Assembly: GCA_964426305.1 (NCBI GenBank)
Contig: CAYRPO010000001.1
Location: 1 to 64,000, forward strand
DNA length: 64,000 bases
Direction: 5' to 3'
Source: CAYRPO01 sp964426305
Lineage (GTDB): Bacteria > Patescibacteriota > Saccharimonadia > Saccharimonadales > CAIOMD01
The notes beneath the pieces are model-generated. The model saw only the letters and a list, made by a program, of their open reading frames with translations. It had not been told where the DNA came from and searched no databases. Positions within the stretch are counted from its first letter, which is position 1. The number at the start of each line of letters is the position of its first letter. Positions 7,231 to 15,990 of the stretch are shown here, one piece after another. The translations under genes were made by a program, and so were the position numbers.

Positions 7231-7380
7231 TCGGGTTTTTGATTGACGTCGAACATTGTACCATGTGTCCTTTGTTTTCCAAAGGCGTCGCGTGGACAGG
7301 TCAACGGCTTCAGTGTGTCGTATTCGATCAGAGCGCGTGTATAGCAAAAGTTAAAACAAAAGCGCATACTGTGGTTACAT

Positions 7381-7734
7381 ATGTTCTTGATGCGCAATAT
7401 AGACCGTAGGCTATGCACTGTGCTGTGTATGCTGTTGGTCATATCTAGCGTGGGCATAGTCTCTATGTTGTCGTCAGGTTCTGTTGCGGCTATGGGGAGC
7501 GTGTCCGATGCTGTTGCGAATCGGCGCATACTAGCATCGGGTGCCAATGACGTGGCCACGGACGTAAAAGAAGATACTTTTACTGACGTTGCGTCGGCGG
7601 CTGCTATTGCCGGTGACGAATCACAGTTTTGGCAACACGTATGGATGATTATTCTAGCAATCACTATATGTGGCATTTTGGTTGTATTGGTGATGCGTTC
7701 TGCGCAACATACTAACGACAACGACGTGGAGTAG
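7381..7734 (+). CDS. Small secreted or bitopic membrane protein
   Basis: Unrecognised 117-aa protein. It has an N-terminal signal-like segment (residues about 10-30, 'LCTVLCMLLVISSVGIV'), a hydrophilic middle with several D and A residues, and a C-terminal membrane helix at about 86-106 ('VWMIILAITICGILVVLVM') followed by a polar acidic tail. It may therefore span the membrane twice or be a processed, C-terminally anchored surface protein. CATACT at 7365-7370 lies 10 nt before the ATG and no SD is seen. The 150-bp gap behind tRNA-Gln (7231-7380) shows nothing else. It is followed by the NRAMP-like gene after 51 bp, but that gene has its own -10. Confidence 0.55.
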   Translation: MFLMRNIDRRLCTVLCMLLVISSVGIVSMLSSGSVAAMGSVSDAVANRRILASGANDVATDVKEDTFTDVASAAAIAGDESQFWQHVWMIILAITICGILVVLVMRSAQHTNDNDVE

Positions 7735-7785
7735 CTATACCGCTTATGGTATGATATGTGCTAGGGGCTAATAGGATACTCGTTC

Positions 7786-9162
7786 GTGTCCGAAACATAT
7801 ACACAAACATCTATACATAAAGTCGAGCGTACATTGCTGCGCTCTGAGCGTCGTGCAGCGAACTTTGCGAAAAGCATGCTGCACTACAAACGATATAGTC
7901 GTTTTTTGCGCATTTTGGGGCCTGGTGTCGTTACGGGCGCTGCCGACGATGATCCGTCCGGTATCGCGACGTATTCACAGGCTGGGTCGATGTTTGGCTT
8001 TGGCTTGTTATGGGCGTTTCCTCTTATGTACCCGCTACTGATGGCCGTGCAAGAGTCTTGTGCTCGTATTGGCGCCGTAACTGGCCGTGGCCTGGCGGCT
8101 GTGATCAAGGATCACTACAGCAGAAAGCTGTTATATGCAGCTGTTGCGTTAGTTGTAGTTGCCAATACTATCAATATTGGAGCCGATTTAGGTGCGATGG
8201 CAGCAACGACACAGTTATTAATCCCGCTGCCTTTTAGTGTCTTGGCGATTGCGTTTGCGGCGCTAACATTGCTGTTAGTCTTGACGATTCCATATAAAAC
8301 GTACGCCAAAATACTCAAATGGCTGGCCCTGGCTTTGTTCGCGTACCCGCTCACGGCCTTGTTGGTAAGTGTCGACTGGGGTACAGTGCTGCGGGCGACC
8401 TTTATGCCAACATTTGCACCTACTACCGAAGTGTTGTTTTTGTTGGTAGGCATGTTGGGCACGACTATATCGCCATATCTGTTCTTTTGGGATACGTCGG
8501 AGGTCGTGGAGGAGGAGATAGCAAAACACCGCCTAAAGCTATCTAGTACCGATGGGCCGCGTCTGAGTAAACGCTTCTTGCGTAGCGTACGCATAGATAC
8601 TTTTTTTGGCATGACAATTGCCGTGCTCACAGCGTGGTTCATAGTAGTGACATGTGCGTCGGTATTGCATCAAAATGGTATCACGCAAATCGAGACTGCA
8701 GCAGATGCGGCGCGTGCAATTGAGCCCCTTGTGCAAGGATTCCCCGACGCAGGCTTGGTTGCGAAGTTAATTTTTGCAATTGGCGTGGTTGGCCTAGGGC
8801 TTCTTGCTGTGCCAGTACTGGCGGGGTCGGCAGCCTACGCCATTAGCGAAGCAGCCGGCTGGAAAGAGGGCCTGCATTACAGGTATAAGCGGGCAAGTGG
8901 ATTTTATGGTGTTATCATTGTTGCTACCATTGCTGGACTTGCATTGAATTTTATGGGCGTTAATCCAATCAATGCACTAGTTTTTGCGGCGGTATTTAAC
9001 GGTGTGGCAGCGGTGCCGCTAATCTTGCTTATTTTACGTATTGGTCGCAATCCTGAAATTATGGGTGAGCATGTTAATGGCCGCGTAGCGACAACATTTG
9101 TTTCACTTGCGTTCTTGGTTATGTTATGCGCAGTGGTCGTGTTATTTATATCGTTGCTATAA
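7786..9162 (+). CDS. NRAMP-related divalent metal transporter
   Basis: A 458-aa polytopic membrane protein with about eleven helices. TM1 carries 'LGPGVVTGAADDDPSGIATY' and TM6 'GTTISPYLFFWDTSEVVEEE', the hallmarks of the NRAMP superfamily (COG1914). Canonical manganese/iron NRAMPs have DPGN in TM1 and a Met-Pro-His-type TM6. Here the Asn is replaced by Gly (DPSG) and the Met and His are absent, as in divergent NRAMP-related clades that include magnesium transporters. The actual ion is not decidable from sequence. The start is GTG 7786, with GATACT (7775-7780) only 5 nt upstream and no SD, so a leaderless mRNA is likely. A two-component system follows. Confidence 0.85.
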   Translation: MSETYTQTSIHKVERTLLRSERRAANFAKSMLHYKRYSRFLRILGPGVVTGAADDDPSGIATYSQAGSMFGFGLLWAFPLMYPLLMAVQESCARIGAVTGRGLAAVIKDHYSRKLLYAAVALVVVANTINIGADLGAMAATTQLLIPLPFSVLAIAFAALTLLLVLTIPYKTYAKILKWLALALFAYPLTALLVSVDWGTVLRATFMPTFAPTTEVLFLLVGMLGTTISPYLFFWDTSEVVEEEIAKHRLKLSSTDGPRLSKRFLRSVRIDTFFGMTIAVLTAWFIVVTCASVLHQNGITQIETAADAARAIEPLVQGFPDAGLVAKLIFAIGVVGLGLLAVPVLAGSAAYAISEAAGWKEGLHYRYKRASGFYGVIIVATIAGLALNFMGVNPINALVFAAVFNGVAAVPLILLILRIGRNPEIMGEHVNGRVATTFVSLAFLVMLCAVVVLFISLL

Positions 9163-9208
9163 GCGCTGCCACAGCGTAATCTCAGCAGAAAGTGTACAAT
9201 ACGTACAT

Positions 9209-9892
9209 ATGAAAGTACTGATTGTCGAAGACGAACACAAAATTGCAAATGCTCTCAAGAAAGGGCTTGAACAGGAACGTTACAGTGTTGAAGTCATTTA
9301 TGATGGCGACAGCGGTCTTGCTGCTGTACTGGGTGATACATACGATGTACTTGTCTTGGATCGCATGCTGCCCGGAAGCGTTGACGGGGTTGAGATCTGT
9401 AAACAAGCACGGGCAAACGGCATACACACGCCAATTTTGTTTTTGACCGCCAAAGATCATGTCAAAGATCGTGTTGAAGGTCTTGACGCAGGGGCAGACG
9501 ACTACTTGGTGAAGCCGTTTTCGTTCGAGGAGCTGCTTGCGCGTTTGCGTGCTTTGCTACGACGACCACAGGATGCCCTTGACGGTGTGCTAGCGGCTGG
9601 AGACATTACGCTTGATACCGCCAACTATCTGGTTTCTCGAGGAGGTATACCTGTGCAGCTGTCTCGGCGAGAATTTACGCTGCTTGAGTATTTGATGCGA
9701 AATGAGGGACGAGTACTGTCAAAAGATACGATCATGAATCACGTATGGGATTTTGATACCGATATATTACCCAACACAGTTGAAGTGTACATGGGGTACT
9801 TGCGCAATAAGTTAGAAAAACCATTCCAAGGACCTGACCTTATTCATACAGTTCGTGGATTTGGCTATAGGTTTGGCATAGACACGAAATGA
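9209..9892 (+). CDS. OmpR-family response regulator
   Basis: A 227-aa regulator. The receiver domain has the acidic pair E7-D8, phospho-acceptor D51 (VLVLDRMLP), T80 and K102 (LVKPF). The C-terminal winged helix has 'LSRREFTLLEYLMRNEGRVL' and the terminal 'IHTVRGFGYRFG'. ATG 9209 is chosen because TACAAT (9195-9200) lies 8 nt upstream without an SD; the frame is open further upstream only by running back into the transporter gene. Its stop overlaps the kinase start (ATGA). Together they form a standard two-component pair; targets unknown, the adjacent transporter and NDH-2 being the obvious first candidates. Confidence 0.93.
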   Translation: MKVLIVEDEHKIANALKKGLEQERYSVEVIYDGDSGLAAVLGDTYDVLVLDRMLPGSVDGVEICKQARANGIHTPILFLTAKDHVKDRVEGLDAGADDYLVKPFSFEELLARLRALLRRPQDALDGVLAAGDITLDTANYLVSRGGIPVQLSRREFTLLEYLMRNEGRVLSKDTIMNHVWDFDTDILPNTVEVYMGYLRNKLEKPFQGPDLIHTVRGFGYRFGIDTK

Positions 9893-10881
9893 TCGAGTCT
9901 GCCGTTACGAAACTGACGTTTGCATACTTGGCAATTTTGATGTGTTTAAGCATTGGGTTTAGCCTGTTGCTGTACCGTGTTTCCAGCGTTGCACTGGCTA
10001 ATGGCTTACGACAGCCCAGGCAGGCTGTTTTTCGTGAAACGAGTTTGTATGACTTTGAAGCTTTCCGACAAGACCGACTCGGCGAAGCGCGTAGTGATGT
10101 TCGTGATGCATTGATTGTGCTGAATGTCATTACGTTTGCTGGAGGCTTTGCTGCAAGCTATGTGCTCGCGCGACGGACACTTGAACCAATTGAGCGGGCA
10201 ATGACAAGCCAAAAGCGATTCGCAGCCGACGCAAGTCACGAACTGCGAACACCGCTCACATCTATGCAATCTGAAATCGAAGTCGCGTTGCGCGATCCAA
10301 AGTTAAAAATAGGCGAAGCGCGCGAACTACTGGCAAGCAATCTTGAAGAAGTACAGCGTTTACGAAAACTGTCTGACAATCTATTGTTACTAGCTCGACA
10401 GGAAAAGAAAGACACTGCAACTACAAGAAATGTCAAGATACAGAAGCTGCTGCTTGATGTCGTTGAATCTGTCGAAAAACAAGCCGACGCCAAACATATT
10501 CAAATCAACCTACCAAATACCAAAGCAGAGCTCAAAATAGATGACGAAAGTTTTCGCACGATCATAAAAATACTGCTCGATAATGCAATTAAATACAGCG
10601 ACAACAGGACGACTATATCGCTTGATGCGGTCACAAAAAACGGTAGTCTCATCGTTTCGGTTGCAGATCAAGGAGCTGGCATCGCAGAAGCTGATCAGGA
10701 TCGTATTTTTGAACGATTTTATCGGGCTGATTCATCACGTTCATCGACGCAGGCAGAAGGACATGGCCTAGGTCTATCAATCGCTAAAAAACTAGCCGAT
10801 ACACACGGCTGGCTCATTACTGTCGACAGCACTTTGGGTAGCGGTTCGGTCTTTCGTGTGCAAATACCCGCTACAGCTTAG
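9889..10881 (+). CDS. Sensor histidine kinase
   Basis: A 330-aa membrane kinase. Two membrane helices at about 10-30 and 72-95 enclose a short extracytoplasmic loop of about 40 residues, too small for a folded ligand domain. The DHp domain contains the phosphorylated H117 in 'DASHELRTPL'. The catalytic ATPase domain has the N box 'LLDNAIKYS', the G1 box 'DQGAGI', 'FERFYRADSSR' and the G2 box 'GHGLGLSIAKK'. It lacks an obvious HAMP domain, with only a short linker before the H box. The start overlaps the response-regulator stop by 4 nt. Its 3' end overlaps the convergent NDH-2 gene by 4 bp. Confidence 0.92.
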   Translation: MIESAVTKLTFAYLAILMCLSIGFSLLLYRVSSVALANGLRQPRQAVFRETSLYDFEAFRQDRLGEARSDVRDALIVLNVITFAGGFAASYVLARRTLEPIERAMTSQKRFAADASHELRTPLTSMQSEIEVALRDPKLKIGEARELLASNLEEVQRLRKLSDNLLLLARQEKKDTATTRNVKIQKLLLDVVESVEKQADAKHIQINLPNTKAELKIDDESFRTIIKILLDNAIKYSDNRTTISLDAVTKNGSLIVSVADQGAGIAEADQDRIFERFYRADSSRSSTQAEGHGLGLSIAKKLADTHGWLITVDSTLGSGSVFRVQIPATA

Positions 10882-12107
10882 CTAGTTTGCTGACTTGTTT
10901 GAGCACTTATGGCGGATTGGCACAGGTAGCACCGTTCTTCTTCGGCATTCGTATGGCTCCAGACACCAAATGCTTTTCGAATGCCCATGACATCGCTATA
11001 GCCGATGAAGTCAGCGATGCTTCTGAGGCCGGCAGCAATGCGACCCTCGAAACTCAACGAACCATAGTTCACTACTGCCCATGACCTACCCGCCGGTACG
11101 ATTGCGATTGGTTTCAGAGGTTGGTAATTTTTCGTGTATGCGCGATGATTGACAGCGGCTTTTATGTGTTTGGCAACGTAACGAGCATCATGCACAGCGG
11201 TCAAGGCCAGCCCACTGTATGGCGTTGCGGCATTATCGCCGATTACAAATGTTCGCGCATCTACGCGAAGCTGAGCATCGACAATGACTTTGCCTCGTTC
11301 GTTCATATGAAATTGCGCGCCATTTTTTGCATAAAATGGATTGTTTGTTGTACCGGCAGTCCAAATCACTGTTTTTGTGGGTATGCTTTTGCCGCTAGCG
11401 CATAGACTTGTCTCGGTTTCGGCTTCAACTTTTGCTCCCAGCTGTAAACGGATGCCGAGCTTATGAAGCCTACGGGCAATTGATGCCGAGGCTGTTTCTG
11501 ATAGAAGTGGTGTCGGCCGATGAGCGGCTTCAATCAACGATATGTTGACCTTAGCTTTTTTCAGCCCGTGACGTCGAACGACTCGCTTCATGTATGAACC
11601 AAGTGCGGCAGCTGTTTCGACGCCAGTTGGTCCAGCCCCTACGATCACGTAGTTTTTGTCTGGCGCCTGTTCGTCGATCAAAGTTTGGTGCAAGTGATGA
11701 CGAAGCTCTCGTATATCACGAGGTGTCTTGACGCCATACGAATGGGCTTCTAGGCCAGGGATATTGAAATAACTGGTCACTACCCCCAGAGCTAATACAG
11801 CATAATCATAATGCAGGTCAGTACCACCGCTGAGTCGTATGGTGCGCTTCTGGCAATCGATACGCAGTGCCTGTGCATGCACAAAAGTTACATTTGGCAG
11901 GTCATTAATTATATGGGAAATTGGGATGATAGCCTCACGTTCCCTATGTCCGATTGCAACGCGATACAGGGCAGGGCAATATCGAAAAGTTGCAGTGTCT
12001 GAAACAATCGTAATGCGTAATTGCGCACGATCAACATGTTTCAGCGATCGCGCAAGCGACAATCCTGCAAAACCGCCCCCAACAATAACTAAATGAGTTC
12101 GAAGCAT
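10878..12107 (-). CDS. Type II NADH:quinone dehydrogenase-like flavoprotein
   Basis: A 409-aa FAD enzyme expected to pass electrons from NADH to membrane quinone without proton pumping. The FAD site is 'LVIVGGGFAGLSLARSL' at the N-terminus, the NADH site 'YVIVGAGPTGVETAAALG' mid-protein, and the second FAD contact 'RTFVIGDNAA'. The C-terminal region, which binds the membrane in the family, carries an unusual CYLC pair close to the end. The minus-strand start at 12107 has AATACT four bases upstream and no SD. It is transcribed toward the two-component system and divergently from the FAD-linked oxidase; the two would be natural entry points to a short respiratory chain, but no terminal oxidase is in this window. 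Confidence 0.85.
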   Translation of the reverse strand: MLRTHLVIVGGGFAGLSLARSLKHVDRAQLRITIVSDTATFRYCPALYRVAIGHREREAIIPISHIINDLPNVTFVHAQALRIDCQKRTIRLSGGTDLHYDYAVLALGVVTSYFNIPGLEAHSYGVKTPRDIRELRHHLHQTLIDEQAPDKNYVIVGAGPTGVETAAALGSYMKRVVRRHGLKKAKVNISLIEAAHRPTPLLSETASASIARRLHKLGIRLQLGAKVEAETETSLCASGKSIPTKTVIWTAGTTNNPFYAKNGAQFHMNERGKVIVDAQLRVDARTFVIGDNAATPYSGLALTAVHDARYVAKHIKAAVNHRAYTKNYQPLKPIAIVPAGRSWAVVNYGSLSFEGRIAAGLRSIADFIGYSDVMGIRKAFGVWSHTNAEEERCYLCQSAISAQTSQQTS

Positions 12108-12189
12108 TAGCAGTATTTTATCATGAATCGAGGGACCGCATAGCGAGAGAATGCTTATGTTTGGTATGATTGTATGCTAACGTAAATGC

Positions 12190-13842
12190 ATGAGTGAACT
12201 AAAAGAAAAATTACAAGCCATATTTCAAGGTGAAGTAGACGATACGCAAGACACGCGAATGCACTATAGCCATGATGCGAGTATGTTTGAGATGGTGCCA
12301 CAAGTTGTGGCGTTCCCAAAAGATGCAAGCGACGTTCGTGCCGCCGTGAGATTTGTTAGTGAGAATAAAAAGAATCAGCCAGAACTTGCGCTGGTTGCGC
12401 GTAGTGGTGGTACATGTATGTCAGGTGGCTCGATCGGTGATTCGATCATCCTGGATTTTAACAAGTATATGGTTGGTACGCGCGATGTAAGTACCGAGCA
12501 GGCATCGGTACTTCCTGGCACTTTTTATCGAGATTTCGAAAAAGAAACATTGGCCGTCGGCTCATTGATGCCTAGTTATCCAGCCTCACGCGACTTGTGC
12601 ACGGTTGGTGGCATGGTCGCTAACAATGCCGGAGGCGAGAAGTCGCTCGTGTACGGTAAAACTGAAAAGTTTGTGCGCGAACTCAGAGTTGTCTTTGGTG
12701 ATGGCAACGAATACGTGGTGAAGCCATTAAACAAAGAGCAGTTAGATGCCAAAATTGCACAAGGTGATTACGAGGGCGAACTATACCGAAAGACATTTGA
12801 ACTTGTCGACGGTAACTACGACCAACTCAAAGAAGCCAAACCCAAAGTGTCTAAAGATTCGACTGGATATCATCTGTGGAATATCTGGGACCGGGAAACA
12901 GGTGTCTTTGATCTGACGCAAGCGATTGTAGGTTCACAGGGAACGCTTGGTCTTGTGACCGATATTACATTCGGTTTAGTGCCTGCGCCGAAACACTCCG
13001 GCACTTTGGTGGTCTTTTTGCGCAACATTGACAACCTGGGTGAACTTATAGATACGGTCCTTGAGTCAAAACCTCATACATTCGAGGGCTTTGACAACTA
13101 CACACTGATGCTTAGCTTTAAGCTATTCTTTTTCTTTCACAAGACAATTGGCTGGTGGAATACGATCAAGTTAGCAATCCAACTTCTCCCCGATGCACTC
13201 ATGCTGTTCCGCGGCATACCAAAATATGTATTGCTGATCGAGTTTGTTGGTGATACGCCAGAGGAAGTGTCGCAAAAGGTACACGACATGCATGCTCGAC
13301 TAAAACCATATGGACATGAGGCAACGTTCGAAGAAGACGATACCGAAGAAAAAGAAAAGAAATTCTGGATTATGCGACGACAGAGCTTCAACTTGCTGCG
13401 CCAGAAAGTCAAAGACAAGCACACAGCGCCATTTATGGATGATCTAATCGTGAAGCCGGAGTATTTGCCAAAGTTCCTGCCAGAAATTCGGTCAATCATC
13501 AATAAATACAAACTGCTTGCGACCATTGCTGGGCATATGGGGGACGGTAATTTTCACATCATTCCGCTCATGAAAATCGAAGACCCAAAAGAAAAGGCAA
13601 AACTAGAGCCAGCCATGCGCGAAATTAACGCACTGATTTTCAAATATGGTGGCTCGCTGAGCGGCGAGCACAACGATGGCATGATTCGTGGCCCGTGGCT
13701 AGAAACAATGTATGGCCCTGACATGTTTATGCATTTTAAAGAGCTAAAGAGCATTTTTGATCCGCAGAATATCTTTAACCCGCACAAAAAGACCGATTCC
13801 GACTGGACTTTTAGTATGGCGCACATACGCGATCATTTTTAA
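12190..13842 (+). CDS. FAD-binding oxidase, GlcD/D-lactate dehydrogenase type
   Basis: A 550-aa FAD-linked (PCMH-fold) oxidoreductase. The FAD-binding part has 'VVAFPKDASDVRAAVRFV', 'VARSGGTCMSGGSIGDSIIL' and 'DLCTVGGMVANNAGGEKSLV'. The C-terminal substrate domain has 'ATIAGHMGDGNFHIIPLM' and 'GGSLSGEHNDGMIRGPWL', which hold the family's catalytic/metal histidines. Relatives oxidise 2-hydroxy acids such as D-lactate or glycolate and reduce quinone; the substrate here is not determined. The segment 'LMLSFKLFFFFHKTIGWWN' could be a membrane-contact patch. TATGCT at 12173-12178 precedes the ATG by 11 nt without SD. An intrinsic terminator follows directly. Confidence 0.85.
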   Translation: MSELKEKLQAIFQGEVDDTQDTRMHYSHDASMFEMVPQVVAFPKDASDVRAAVRFVSENKKNQPELALVARSGGTCMSGGSIGDSIILDFNKYMVGTRDVSTEQASVLPGTFYRDFEKETLAVGSLMPSYPASRDLCTVGGMVANNAGGEKSLVYGKTEKFVRELRVVFGDGNEYVVKPLNKEQLDAKIAQGDYEGELYRKTFELVDGNYDQLKEAKPKVSKDSTGYHLWNIWDRETGVFDLTQAIVGSQGTLGLVTDITFGLVPAPKHSGTLVVFLRNIDNLGELIDTVLESKPHTFEGFDNYTLMLSFKLFFFFHKTIGWWNTIKLAIQLLPDALMLFRGIPKYVLLIEFVGDTPEEVSQKVHDMHARLKPYGHEATFEEDDTEEKEKKFWIMRRQSFNLLRQKVKDKHTAPFMDDLIVKPEYLPKFLPEIRSIINKYKLLATIAGHMGDGNFHIIPLMKIEDPKEKAKLEPAMREINALIFKYGGSLSGEHNDGMIRGPWLETMYGPDMFMHFKELKSIFDPQNIFNPHKKTDSDWTFSMAHIRDHF

Positions 13843-13862
13843 TGAAGCAGGACGTATATATA

Positions 13863-13900
13863 AAAAGAAGCGGAGTAGCGACCGCTTCTTTTTAGTTTTT
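13863..13900 (+). terminator. Intrinsic terminator after the FAD oxidase
   Basis: AAAAGAAGCGG (13863-13873) pairs with CCGCTTCTTTT (13882-13892), followed by a T-rich tail. Confidence 0.92.
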
Positions 13901-13942
13901 TGAGCAATCATGGTAGTATTGAAGCATTAACAATTTTGTATC

Positions 13943-14072
13943 GCGAGTGCGGTGAGAGTTCTAGCTCTTTGACCCGCCGGCAACCATGGCAGTTCGTCAA
14001 CGGTGCCCCATCTAGTCAGTGTTTCACTGAAAGATACGTTTCAAAAGCATCCTTTTGACGGCGCGCACTCGC
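13943..14072 (+). promoter_or_regulatory. SAM riboswitch (SAM-I/SAM-IV superfamily) upstream of metK
   Basis: P1 is seen as GCGAGTGCG (13943-13951) pairing with CGCACTCGC (14064-14072). Inside lie the core elements CCGCCGGCAACC (at 13975-13986) and GGTGCCCC, as in SAM-IV-type aptamers, and a hairpin TCAAAAG-CATC-CTTTTGA just before the P1 3' arm. No terminator stem lies between the aptamer and metK, whose SD GAAAGGA follows within 25 nt, so translational control is the simpler model. The exact class needs a covariance search. Confidence 0.8.
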
Positions 14073-14099
14073 ATGCAACCCAATCGAAAGGATATTTTT

Positions 14100-15209
14100 A
14101 TGTCAAAAACAATCCGTGTTAGTGAGTCAGTTTGCGCTGGACACCCAGACAAGTTAGCTGATCGTATCAGCGACAGTATTTTGGATGCTGCGCTTGAGCA
14201 GGATGCGTATGCTCGGGTTGCCGTCGAGACACTTGTGGCAAATAACAATGTAACATTGGCAGGCGAGATTACGACGACCGCAAAGCTAGACTATGAAACG
14301 ATCGTTCGCGACGTCATCGCCGGACAAGGTTATACCGAGCCAGAATGGGGTTTCTCTCATGAATCATCGATTACCAACTTGCTGCATCATCAGTCGCCCG
14401 AGATTGCCGTTGGCGTAGATGATTTTGGTGCTGGAGATCAGGGATTGATGTATGGCTATGCTACAGACGAGACCGATAACCGAATGCCATTGCCGCTTGC
14501 ATTGTCACATGCCATTACAAAGGGTATCGACACTGCTCGAGTACATGGAGATGTCTCATTCTTACGTCCTGACGGCAAGGCTCAAGTGGTAATTTTGTAC
14601 GAAGATGATCGTCCAAAAAGCGTTCAGCACATTACAGCTGCTGTTGCACATACCGAGGATGTGTCATCCGAGCAGGTTCGCCAGGCTGTTATTCAGGCAG
14701 TTCTTGAACCGGTGCTCAAGAAATTTAAGCTTGAATTGCCGAAGACGGAAAATATTGTCGTCAATGGTACTGGCTTGTGGCATATTCCTGGTCCGTTTAG
14801 CGACTCTGGACTTACTGGTCGTAAGATCGTGGTTGACACCTATGGTGGTGCCGCGAAGGTTGGTGGCGGAGCTTTCTCGGGTAAAGATCCAAGCAAAGTC
14901 GATCGTTCGGGGGCTTACGCCGCCAGATACATCGCCAGTAACTTAGTCGCGAAAGGATTGGCGCGCAGGGCCGAAGTGTGTTTGGCGTACTATATTGGCG
15001 CGAAGCAGCCAATAGTAAAAACGGTCGAGACATTTGGAACGGCAACAGTTTCACAGTCGAAGCTCGATACGTTCGTCAACGAGATCATAGACAGTTCGGT
15101 GCGTGGCATCATCGAAATACTTGATCTACGAAAGCCACACTATGCAAATACTAGCGCATATGGCCATTTTGGCCGTCCAGAATTTACTTGGGAACGTATT
15201 GCAAATTAA
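14100..15209 (+). CDS. metK: S-adenosylmethionine synthetase
   Basis: A 369-aa enzyme that makes SAM from methionine and ATP. It has the N-terminal 'SESVCAGHPDKLADRISD', the signature 'GAGDQGLMYGYATDET' and the P-loop-like 'GGGAFSGKDPSKVDRS'. It is somewhat shorter than the usual 380-400 aa but all three repeats are present. The ATG at 14100 follows GAAAGGATATTTTT; the frame extends 15 codons upstream into the riboswitch and is rejected. Control by the preceding SAM aptamer gives product feedback. A downstream promoter-like gap of 76 bp separates it from a secreted coiled-coil protein. Confidence 0.97.
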   Translation: MSKTIRVSESVCAGHPDKLADRISDSILDAALEQDAYARVAVETLVANNNVTLAGEITTTAKLDYETIVRDVIAGQGYTEPEWGFSHESSITNLLHHQSPEIAVGVDDFGAGDQGLMYGYATDETDNRMPLPLALSHAITKGIDTARVHGDVSFLRPDGKAQVVILYEDDRPKSVQHITAAVAHTEDVSSEQVRQAVIQAVLEPVLKKFKLELPKTENIVVNGTGLWHIPGPFSDSGLTGRKIVVDTYGGAAKVGGGAFSGKDPSKVDRSGAYAARYIASNLVAKGLARRAEVCLAYYIGAKQPIVKTVETFGTATVSQSKLDTFVNEIIDSSVRGIIEILDLRKPHYANTSAYGHFGRPEFTWERIAN

Positions 15210-15285
15210 ATCACAAAGAGGCACTATAACTATAAGCGTTTTTCACGGAACACGTGGCTATATCATAGTAAACAAAGGAACCTAC

Positions 15286-15990
15286 ATGAGACAAAAGTCA
15301 AAATATGGCTCTGTTGCGTTCGTATTCGTAGCAAGCCTCATACTGGGCATCACTAGCCCTGTGTGGGCTGAAAGTGGTAGTGATGGCAGCACGGACGATA
15401 CGGTGACCACAAGTTCGACCGACGATACGAGCAAGTTGGACACAAAAAGTACCGTGGACCAGAAAAAAGTTCAGTTACGTATCGATGAACTAAAGAAGAA
15501 GAGCGCAGAGCGTGTCGCAAAGCTTGAAGCGGCGCAAAAAAAGACCGAAGAGCAACGCAAGAAAACATGTGAAACGAAGAAATCAAAAATCAATGCTGAA
15601 CTCGACAAAAGAGCGGCCTCGGCACAAAAACATCTCGCAGTTTTTGACAAACTACTCACCAAGATTGAGACACTTAAGGCGACCAAAAATATTGATGTCG
15701 CAAATTATGATGCATTAGTCGCTGACGTCAAGGCGAAGCAAGCGGCTGCACAAGAAGCAGTTGCTGCACTGGAGTCTTTAAACATTGATGTAGACTGTAC
15801 AAATGTTGACACTGCTACGGCAAAATTGTCTGACTATAGAGAAGCGCTCGTATCGGCCCGTGACGCACTCAAATCATACAGGACGAGCATCAAAGATTTG
15901 CTCGTTGCTGTAAAGACTAGTATCTCTGTATCGGAAAGGCCAACAACAGAGTCTACTACAACCACAAGCGAAAGTGAGGCACGACAATGA
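15286..15990 (+). CDS. Secreted coiled-coil protein
   Basis: Unrecognised 234-aa protein. A signal peptide covers residues 1 to about 28 ('VAFVFVASLILGITSPVWAE', cleavage expected after VWA). A Ser/Thr/Asp-rich linker follows, then a long charged coiled coil from about 60 to 200 rich in K, E and A, with just two cysteines (in 'KKTCETKK' and 'DVDCTN') that could form a disulfide. The tail is Thr/Ser-rich. The ATG at 15286 follows AAAGGAACCTAC; the frame continues upstream into metK but that is not used. Its stop overlaps the next gene (ATGA). A structural or surface role is likely. Confidence 0.7.
   Translation: MRQKSKYGSVAFVFVASLILGITSPVWAESGSDGSTDDTVTTSSTDDTSKLDTKSTVDQKKVQLRIDELKKKSAERVAKLEAAQKKTEEQRKKTCETKKSKINAELDKRAASAQKHLAVFDKLLTKIETLKATKNIDVANYDALVADVKAKQAAAQEAVAALESLNIDVDCTNVDTATAKLSDYREALVSARDALKSYRTSIKDLLVAVKTSISVSERPTTESTTTTSESEARQ

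Noticed and set aside
7081..7409. Frames running through tRNA-Gln, including one starting in the recombinase stop (ATGA)
   Set aside because: They translate the tRNA itself ('GVRDSNPRMPGPKPGALPLG' is the known artefact of this tRNA read backwards), so no protein is inferred.
15103..15285. Longer N-terminus for the secreted coiled-coil protein
   Set aside because: It would overlap the metK 3' end and destroy the signal peptide; the ATG at 15286 has a good SD.
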